Under the pieces are notes generated by a model, which was given only the letters and a program-made list of their open reading frames with translations, was not told the DNA's origin and did no database searches. Shown here piece after piece: positions 8,701 through 12,356 of a DNA stretch of 12,356 nt (positions are counted from its first letter, which is position 1; each line of letters begins with the position of its first letter). The translations under genes were made by a program, and so were the position numbers. Origin of the DNA: Pseudomonadota bacterium (GTDB lineage Bacteria; Pseudomonadota; Alphaproteobacteria; Micropepsales; Micropepsaceae); contig JANYBR010000009.1 in the NCBI GenBank assembly GCA_025360685.1, forward strand, positions 1 to 12,356. Direction: 5' to 3'.

Positions 8701-9222
8701 GAGATGCTCGAGGACGCGGTGGCTCAAATGCGGCTCGGCGAAGGCGCGGCCGAGATCGCCGAGCAATGGTCGCCGGCGATCAACATCGGCGCCGCCGTGC
8801 TCATCCCCGAAAGCTATGTTGCAGACCTCAATGTGCGCATGTCGCTTTATCGCCGCCTCGCCACGATCGAATCGCGCGAAGACATCGACCGCTTCGCCGC
8901 CGAACTGATCGACCGTTTCGGCGCTCTGCCCGAGGAGGTGCAGCACCTGTTCGAGATCGTCGCGATCAAGCAGCTGTGCCGCATCGCGCTGGTCGAGAAG
9001 ATCGACGCCGGCCCCAAGGGCGGCACCATCGCCTTCCGCGGCAATCAGTTCCCCAATCCGCTCGCACTGGTGAAACTCATCAACGAGCATTCTGGCACCA
9101 TGAAGGTGCGACCCGATCAAAAGGTGGTCGTCAGCCGCGACTGGCCGTCGCCGGAGGCGCGCCTCAACGGCGTGAAAAACCTCATCGGTCAGCTCGCCAC
9201 CCTCGCGGCGAAGGCGGCGTAG
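5725..9222 (+). CDS. mfd: Transcription-repair coupling factor Mfd
   Basis: Mfd pushes RNA polymerase stalled at DNA lesions off the template and recruits UvrA, starting transcription-coupled nucleotide excision repair. The 1165-residue protein is full length (E. coli Mfd is 1148). The N-terminal UvrB-like region covers roughly the first 340 residues, with FPAWDCLPYDRVSP near its start. The CarD-like RNA-polymerase-interacting domain begins around residue 497 (PGDLVTHIEHGVGRYLGLK). The motor shows Walker A GDVGFGKT (644-651), DEEQH (745-749), LTATPIPRTLQL, STNIVESGLDIP and RGRIGR (916-921). The TRG motif GNLLGEEQSG precedes the C-terminal autoinhibitory D7 domain. An AGGA at 5714-5717, inside sdhE, lies 7 nt before the chosen ATG. 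The gene overlaps sdhE by 13 bp in another frame. No damaged motif is visible. Confidence 0.98.
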   Translation: MERLDYIARQPGRFSVTGAPAGYDAYLAAEAALRLDGLVVFVASDDVHAASVIEAIGFFAPNVSILSFPAWDCLPYDRVSPKPDIESTRLASLASLTRRKADAGPAIVVTTVNALLQRVPPRDWIAQASFFAKVGQDIDHEALVAFLSGNGYVRASTVREPGDFALRGGIIDLWPPGIEMPLRLDFFGSNLDAIRRFDAETQLSSDQIDEIELLPASEVPLGKDSISRFRAGYVAQFGPANNDDPLYESVSAGRKQQGMEHWLPLFFPRLDTLFDFVPRALLLLGHQTEEVKAARIELVKDYFETREQFRVQRHDAEKNVIKAPPYKPLKPELLYLGDKEWSDALARHNVRDLSPFHAPESIKSVDAGGKVGRDFQPERAAGKTNVFQSAADHIHSLLAANKRVIVASWSAGSSERMGGVLSDHGLAVIRTVANWPDAAQLHDTAVGIAVLGVEKGFEASDFAIVSEQDILGDRMVRAATRSRRAQNFLSEASSLAPGDLVTHIEHGVGRYLGLKTIDALGAPHDCLEIQYDGGKLFLPVENIELLTRYGADESNAQLDRLGGAGWQQRKARMKERVREIAAELIRIAAARELRSLPPIDPPTGLYDEFCARFPYQETEDQEKAIADTMEDLAKGRPMDRLICGDVGFGKTEVALRAAFVMAMSGQQVALVVPTTLLSRQHYRTFVERFAGFPLKVRQLSRFVEAKEAALTKALLAEGGVDIVIGTHALLAKSMAFKQLGLVIVDEEQHFGVSHKEQLKALKADVHVLTLTATPIPRTLQLALSGVRDLSLITTPPIDRLAVRTFVTPFDPLVIREALLREHYRGGQSFYVAPRIADLREAAEFLKVTVPEIKPAIAHGQMTPTVLEEVMTAFYERKVDVLVSTNIVESGLDIPTANTMIVHRADMFGLSQLYQLRGRIGRAKQRAYAYLTTPPDRKLNDTATRRLEVLQSLDQLGAGFSVASHDMDIRGAGNLLGEEQSGHVREVGIELYQEMLEDAVAQMRLGEGAAEIAEQWSPAINIGAAVLIPESYVADLNVRMSLYRRLATIESREDIDRFAAELIDRFGALPEEVQHLFEIVAIKQLCRIALVEKIDAGPKGGTIAFRGNQFPNPLALVKLINEHSGTMKVRPDQKVVVSRDWPSPEARLNGVKNLIGQLATLAAKAA

Positions 9223-9225
9223 ATT

Positions 9226-9345
9226 CCCTCACCCGAGCAACGCTCTGCGTCGCTCGACCTCTCCCGCAAGCGGGAGAGGTTAGCCAAAAGTCACCTCTTC
9301 CGTGAACGGGAGAGGTCGGAAGTGCGCAGCATTTCCGGGTGAGGG
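9226..9345. repeat. REP/BIME-like composite multi-hairpin repeat in convergent gap
   Basis: A 120-bp element fills most of the gap between the convergent stops of mfd and the DUF3297 gene. A perfect 10-bp inverted repeat bounds it (CCCTCACCCG at 9226-9235, CGGGTGAGGG at 9336-9345). Inside are four smaller stems: 9235-9243 with 9247-9255 (one mismatch), 9257-9267 with 9270-9280 (perfect 11 bp, AA loop), 9293-9303 with 9306-9316 (one G-U pair), and 9317-9321 with 9333-9337. The CCTCTCCCGC / GCGGGAGAGG core resembles dispersed intergenic repeats I know from Rhizobiales and related genomes. It could end transcription from both sides or stabilise mRNA 3' ends. No second copy was noticed in the window. 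Confidence 0.82.
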
Positions 9346-9350
9346 GCCCG

Positions 9351-9602
9351 TTACTCGCTCTGCGCTTGCGTCCTGAAATACGCCTCGACTGTGCCCTTGA
9401 GCTTTACCGTCATAGGATTGCCGTGGCGGTCGACGGACTTGCCGGCGACCACGCGCACCCAACCCTCACTGACGCAATATTCCTCGACATTGTTGCGCTC
9501 GACGCCGTTGAAGCGGATGCCGATGCCGCGCTCGAGCAGTTGCTCGTTGAAGAACGGGCTCTTGGGATTGTTGCAGAGCCGGTCGGGAGGAGCATCGGTC
9601 AT
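9351..9602 (-). CDS. DUF3297 family small conserved protein
   Basis: An 83-residue soluble protein that I recognise as DUF3297, a conserved family of unknown function common in Alphaproteobacteria and other proteobacteria. Diagnostic segments are GIGIRFNGVERNNVEEYC (about residues 26-43), SEGWVRVVAGKSVDRHGNPM and VKLKGTVEAYF near the C-terminus. The ATG is at 9602-9600. A longer same-frame extension into the neighbouring deaminase gene is an artefact of GC-rich DNA, because family homology begins with the MTDAPPDRL start. The gene diverges from the deaminase across 63 bp, converges on mfd, and is followed at once by the multi-hairpin repeat. No catalytic motif, signal peptide or membrane span is seen. 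Confidence 0.87.
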   Translation of the reverse strand: MTDAPPDRLCNNPKSPFFNEQLLERGIGIRFNGVERNNVEEYCVSEGWVRVVAGKSVDRHGNPMTVKLKGTVEAYFRTQAQSE

Positions 9603-9627
9603 GGCGGGTTCATCGTTGGCGTGCCTT

Positions 9628-9656
9628 CTGATAAACGATCCATCGCGGCAATCCAA
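9628..9656 (-). promoter_or_regulatory. Candidate sigma-70-type promoter for the DUF3297 gene
   Basis: On the minus strand TTGGAT (complement of 9651-9656) and TATCAG (complement of 9628-9633) are separated by exactly 17 bp. Transcription would start near 9621, about 19 nt before the DUF3297 start codon. Matches to consensus are 3/6 and 4/6, so this rests mostly on spacing and position in the short divergent gap. Confidence 0.28.
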
Positions 9657-9665
9657 CGGGGGACC

Positions 9666-10616
9666 ATGACGGACGCCCACAGCTACCACTTCGTCGAAGC
9701 GCTGACGCGGCGTGATCTGACCGCGATCCGCGCCTGTCCCAAGTCCGATCTCCACACGCATGGTTATCTCGCTGCGAACAGGGATTTCGTGAACGTGCGC
9801 ACCGGACACGACATTGCTCCGCTGACGGTGCCGCTTGCGTCGATGGACGACATGCACGCCTGGGTCGGAACACATGTGCGGCCGGTGTTCGAGGGCGCAG
9901 CTGGGCGGCTGCTCGGCTTCGAAGCGGCCTTCATTCAAGCCAGGCATGACGGCCTCACCCGCCTGGAACTTGGCGACGATGTGTGGGCGATCACGCGCGG
10001 CATGGGCACGGCCGAAGAACTCTACCATTCGATCGCCGAGCTTCATCGCGCCACCGCGCCGGACGTGGAATGGATACCGCAAGCGAGCATGTCGCGGCAC
10101 TGCACCATCGCGGCGCTCGACAATTGGCTGGCTCCTTTCCTGCAACTGAATCTCTACAAGACGATTGATCTTTCGGGCGACGAGTTCGCCCAGCCGATCG
10201 AGAACTTCGTTCCGCTCTATCGGAAGGCGGCGGCGGCCGGGTTTCGCCTCAAGGCGCATGTCGGCGAATGGGGCACCGCCGACGATGTGTGGCGTGCCGT
10301 TGAACTCCTGGAGCTCGACGAAGTGCAGCACGGCATCGCCGCCGCGGCTTCGCCCGTCGTCATGCGCATGCTGGCCGACCACCACATCCGCCTGAACATT
10401 TGCCCGACCTCGAACCTGATGCTTGGCAGGGTCGAGAGCATCGCGGCGCATCCGATCCGCAAGCTGTTCGACGCCGGCGTCAGAGTGACGGTCAATACCG
10501 ACGACGTGCTTGTGTTCGGTGCCAGTGTGTCGGACGAGTTCCTGGCGCTCTATGATGCGGGCGTGTTCACAGCGGCAGAACTCGACACGATCCGGCTGAA
10601 TGGATTGCGCGACTAA
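9666..10616 (+). CDS. Adenosine deaminase superfamily metal-dependent deaminase, substrate uncertain
   Basis: A 316-residue TIM-barrel deaminase of the adenosine deaminase family. Metal ligands are H30 and H32 (SDLHTHG), H198 and D279. Catalytic residues are E201 (HVGE), H222 (VQHG) and D280 (NTDD). The spacings H198-E201-H222-D279 equal those of mouse ADA (H214-E217-H238-D295), which strongly supports an active zinc hydrolase. NICPTSNLMLG matches the family's CPTSN strand. It differs from true adenosine deaminases in two ways. The HxHLDG motif is HTHGYL, so the aspartate that binds the ribose is missing, and TDDP is TDDV. The C-terminus is also shorter. The substrate may be another purine or aminohydrolase target. 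The ATG at 9666 has a GGGGGA ribosome-binding site at 9658-9663; upstream same-frame codons would run antisense through the DUF3297 gene. Confidence 0.88.
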   Translation: MTDAHSYHFVEALTRRDLTAIRACPKSDLHTHGYLAANRDFVNVRTGHDIAPLTVPLASMDDMHAWVGTHVRPVFEGAAGRLLGFEAAFIQARHDGLTRLELGDDVWAITRGMGTAEELYHSIAELHRATAPDVEWIPQASMSRHCTIAALDNWLAPFLQLNLYKTIDLSGDEFAQPIENFVPLYRKAAAAGFRLKAHVGEWGTADDVWRAVELLELDEVQHGIAAAASPVVMRMLADHHIRLNICPTSNLMLGRVESIAAHPIRKLFDAGVRVTVNTDDVLVFGASVSDEFLALYDAGVFTAAELDTIRLNGLRD

Positions 10617-10880
10617 GTCTGGTCCCACGACGCTTACAACGTTCTGTCTGCACGCAGCTGTGGGGATTTAGCCGATTTGGTGATTTGACCGTTACGGTTC
10701 AAGTGCAGCCTGGATTTTTTACATGGCCACTAAATTACAATTTCTTTTTCCAGCGCCATCGGTTCTGCCTTGGGCGGGCCCGATTCGACCGCCGCAAATC
10801 AGCTGCGGAAGTGGAAACAGTTCTTACACTATTCGAACTGGCCAAACGCCGCGCCGGCCTAACCCATTGTTTCCTTGGAC
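10617..10880. other. Intergenic stretch without a credible gene, with dyad symmetries
   Basis: This region lies between the deaminase gene and the PEP-CTERM cassette. Two short open frames in it (starting 10685 and 10723) look unlike proteins and run into the promoter, so I do not call them. It is locally AT-richer (about 10711-10750) than its surroundings. Dyads that could be activator sites are TTGACCG / CGGTTCAA (10685-10702, one bulged base), CGGGCCCG (10775-10782) and CCGCA-N7-TGCGG (10792-10808). The last is roughly 110 bp upstream of the predicted sigma-54 start, a normal distance for an enhancer-binding protein site. Confidence 0.5.
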
Positions 10881-10890
10881 CGTGCTGAAT

Positions 10891-10906
10891 CGGCACGATA
10901 TTTGCT
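10891..10906 (+). promoter_or_regulatory. Sigma-54 (RpoN) -24/-12 promoter for the mini PEP-CTERM gene
   Basis: The sequence CGGCACGATATTTGCT matches the sigma-54 consensus TGGCACG-N4-TTGCW at every defined position except the first. The invariant GG (10892-10893) and GC (10904-10905) are separated by exactly 10 bp. Transcription should start near 10917, leaving a leader of about 27 nt that contains GGGGAA (10931-10936), 7 nt before the ATG at 10944. Sigma-54 promoters need an AAA+ activator. In PEP-CTERM/exosortase bacteria that role is assigned to PrsR with the sensor PrsK; neither is encoded in this window. A dyad CGTGC-N7-GCACG (10881-10897) overlaps the -24 element. Confidence 0.62.
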
Positions 10907-10943
10907 CGTAACAGCGATGCAACGTCCTGCGGGGAATTTACTC

Positions 10944-11117
10944 ATGCGTTCGCTAACCACTGCATTCTCGTTAACCCTTGCCGTTATCGGCGTGACAATT
11001 GCTGCGATCGTTCCGGCGGCTGCGGTATCGACAGTTCTACCCGAGCCGATGACCGGCCTTGTGTTCGGTGCCGGTTTGGTCGGCGCGGCCCTTATCCGCC
11101 GCCGCAACAAGAAATAA
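10944..11117 (+). CDS. Minimal PEP-CTERM sorting-signal protein (57 aa)
   Basis: A 57-residue protein made of a signal peptide followed almost directly by a PEP-CTERM sorting tag. The signal peptide is residues 1-27, with a hydrophobic core TLAVIGVTIAAIV and a cleavage-like AAA before V28. The tag has LPEP at 32-35, a hydrophobic span MTGLVFGAGLVGAALI (36-51) and a basic tail RRRNKK (52-57). PEP-CTERM tags are recognised by exosortase (EpsH/Xrt) in the inner membrane, usually to process exported proteins linked to exopolysaccharide or biofilm matrix. Only about five residues separate the two parts, so there is hardly any passenger. The start is chosen because GGGGAA (10931-10936) precedes it and the predicted sigma-54 transcript starts near 10917, excluding a start at 10875. 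It may be a functional tiny protein or a gene that lost its passenger domain. Confidence 0.72.
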   Translation: MRSLTTAFSLTLAVIGVTIAAIVPAAAVSTVLPEPMTGLVFGAGLVGAALIRRRNKK

Positions 11118-11142
11118 GCTGGACTTCACAGCGAGTGACTGG

Positions 11143-11172
11143 ACGGCGGCCAATCGGCCGCCGTTTTCGTTT
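11143..11172 (+). terminator. Rho-independent terminator of the PEP-CTERM gene
   Basis: A perfect 9-bp GC-rich stem (ACGGCGGCC at 11143-11151, GGCCGCCGT at 11156-11164) with an AATC loop is followed by TTTTCGTTTC. It lies 26 bp after the stop codon and separates the PEP-CTERM cassette from the convergent acyl-CoA dehydrogenase gene. The opposite strand lacks a T-run after the stem, so it mainly serves the plus strand. Confidence 0.87.
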
Positions 11173-11243
11173 CAGGCAGCGCGCGGGGCACGCCACCCGT
11201 CAGAAAATCATTCGACTTGCTATTGCACGAATGGCGCAACGGG

Positions 11244-12356
11244 TCAGCTGAACGCCATCACCGTCTCGCTGCCGGCCTGGATGCGTTCCAGCAGCATCGG
11301 GCATTCGGGGATCAGCCGTTCCATCCAGTATTTCGCGCAGACCAGTTTCTGTTTGTAGAAGTCCTGATTGCCCTGGCCGCTCTTGATCTTTGCCAGCGCC
11401 ACCTTGGCCATGCGGCCCCACATCCAGCCCACGACGACAATGCCCATCATGCGCAGATAGTCGGTCGCGCCTGCACCGGCGTTGTTGGGGTTCGCCAGTC
11501 CGTTCGACGCCAGCCACATGGTCCCGTTCTGGAGATTTTCGAGGCCGCGCTTAACGGCCTTCACATAGGACGCCAACGTTTCGTCCTTCTCGTTCTCGCC
11601 GAGCCAGCCGGAGATCAGTCCGAACAAGGCCATGGGCGCGGCGCCGCCCTTGCGTCCGAGCTTACGGCCGACCAGATCCATCGCCTGCACGCCATTGGCG
11701 CCTTCATAGGTCTGGTTGATGCGGCCGTCGCGCACGAATTGCTCCACGCCATTGTCGCGGATATAGCCATGGCCGCCATAGCATTGCATGGCGAGGTTCG
11801 CCGCCTCGAATCCCATATCGGTGAAGAACGCCTTGATCACCGGCGTCATCAGGTCCGAGAGCAGTCCTGCCGTCTCCGCTTCGGGACGCGACGAGCGCGC
11901 GACCGACATGTTGAGCGTCGTCCACATCGCCACGGCGCGAGCGCCTTCAACGAACGACCTGGAATGCAGCAACATGCGCCGCACATCGGGATGCACGAAT
12001 TCCAGATCGGCGGACTTGTCCGGCTCCGCGGGACCGGTCAGCGCATGGCCCACGCGGCGTTCATGCGCGTACGCGTAGCCGTTCTGGTAGGCGACCTCGC
12101 CGATCGAAATTCCCTGGATGCCGACACCCATGCGCGCGCCGTTCATCATGCCGAACATGCCGGCCATGCCGGCCGAGCCCGAGCGCTTCTCTCCCGGCTT
12201 CGGCGGCGTCGGCTTGGGACCGAGGCGCCAGGCCACCGCGTTGTCGAAGTTGAGCACGCAGGTCGCCTGCGCTTTGATGCCCATCTTCTTCTCGATGCCG
12301 CCGGTGGAGACGCCGTTGCGCGCGCCCATCTTGCCGTCTTCGTCCACCAGGAATTT
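11244..12356 (-). CDS. Acyl-CoA dehydrogenase, DmdC-like, C-terminal part (5' end outside window)
   Basis: The last 370 residues of a flavin-dependent acyl-CoA dehydrogenase. The frame is open to the window edge (first codon AAA at 12356-12354), so an internal GTG at 12347 is not a real start. It fits the roughly 590-600-residue group that includes 3-methylmercaptopropionyl-CoA dehydrogenase DmdC. Evidence is GARNGV and the TCVLNFDNA strand of the middle domain, the FGMMNGARMGVGIQG helix, CYGGHGYIRDNGVEQFVRD, and the catalytic-glutamate motif QTYEGANGVQAMDL (E at 11703-11705). An extra C-terminal helical domain ends near KYWMERLIPECPMLLERI. The enzyme would oxidise an acyl-CoA to the 2,3-enoyl-CoA and pass electrons to ETF. 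A lysine- and proline-rich insert (about 12175-12228) precedes the MMN helix. DmdC activity itself cannot be concluded. Confidence 0.92.
   Translation of the reverse strand, partial: KFLVDEDGKMGARNGVSTGGIEKKMGIKAQATCVLNFDNAVAWRLGPKPTPPKPGEKRSGSAGMAGMFGMMNGARMGVGIQGISIGEVAYQNGYAYAHERRVGHALTGPAEPDKSADLEFVHPDVRRMLLHSRSFVEGARAVAMWTTLNMSVARSSRPEAETAGLLSDLMTPVIKAFFTDMGFEAANLAMQCYGGHGYIRDNGVEQFVRDGRINQTYEGANGVQAMDLVGRKLGRKGGAAPMALFGLISGWLGENEKDETLASYVKAVKRGLENLQNGTMWLASNGLANPNNAGAGATDYLRMMGIVVVGWMWGRMAKVALAKIKSGQGNQDFYKQKLVCAKYWMERLIPECPMLLERIQAGSETVMAFS

Noticed and set aside
9339..9665. Longer in-frame N-terminus for the deaminase
   Set aside because: It would be antisense to the DUF3297 gene and shows no family similarity. 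A good ribosome-binding site supports the ATG at 9666.
9351..10628. 425-codon minus-strand frame spanning the deaminase gene and DUF3297
   Set aside because: Only the last 83 residues match a known family (DUF3297). The upstream part is antisense to the well-supported deaminase.
10685..10911. Two short plus-strand frames (67 and 62 codons) in the intergenic region
   Set aside because: Their composition is not protein-like. They overlap each other in different frames, and they run up to or through the sigma-54 promoter.
10875..10943. Longer start for the PEP-CTERM protein (23 extra residues)
   Set aside because: An N-terminal extension would bury the signal peptide, and the start lies upstream of the predicted sigma-54 transcript start. 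The internal ATG at 10944 has its own GGGGAA site.
1..12356. A defence, toxin-antitoxin, CRISPR, prophage or integrative-element system
   Set aside because: No recombinase, restriction, nuclease, toxin-like pair, direct-repeat array, tRNA or attachment-site duplication was recognised. The content is mostly conserved chromosomal genes.

Overview
The window reads as a GC-rich alphaproteobacterial chromosome segment. The evidence is the recG / sdhE / mfd neighbourhood, a DUF3297 gene, a DUF6285 gene paired with an ACAD10-type phosphotransferase, and a DmdC-like acyl-CoA dehydrogenase. The order is uncertain; Rhizobiales or Micropepsales-like lineages are guesses from gene content. Most of the window is housekeeping DNA. 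I see no defence system, CRISPR array, tRNA, rRNA, insertion sequence or prophage.

Layout, left to right. (1) Positions 1-1821, plus strand: the 3' end of an ABC transporter ATPase gene, translationally coupled to its multi-spanning permease. (2) Positions 1818-5376, minus strand: a likely recG -> phosphotransferase -> DUF6285 transcription unit. Its last stop codon shares a CTAG with the permease stop. (3) Positions 5377-9222: a short divergent gap, then plus-strand sdhE overlapping mfd. RecG and Mfd, two related DNA translocases that deal with stalled forks and stalled RNA polymerase, therefore flank a small factor that attaches FAD to succinate dehydrogenase. (4) Positions 9223-9350: a convergent gap filled by a compact 120-bp multi-hairpin repeat of REP/BIME type. 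(5) Positions 9351-10616: a DUF3297 gene (minus) diverging from an adenosine-deaminase-superfamily gene (plus). The deaminase keeps the metal and catalytic residues but has lost residues that normally read the nucleoside. (6) Positions 10617-11172: a gene-poor stretch with a near-consensus sigma-54 -24/-12 promoter. It drives a 57-residue protein that is little more than a signal peptide joined to a PEP-CTERM sorting tag, followed by a strong intrinsic terminator. (7) Positions 11244-12356, minus strand: the C-terminal two thirds or so of an acyl-CoA dehydrogenase that runs off the window.

The most interesting unit is 10881-11172: sigma-54 promoter, good ribosome-binding site, minimal PEP-CTERM protein and terminator form a self-contained cassette. 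PEP-CTERM proteins are anchored or cleaved by exosortase (EpsH/Xrt) and are linked to exopolysaccharide and floc formation. In some bacteria they are controlled by PrsK/PrsR with RpoN. No exosortase, PrsK or PrsR gene is in the window, so those partners would have to be elsewhere in the genome. The second candidate is the divergent deaminase, whose substrate may not be adenosine.
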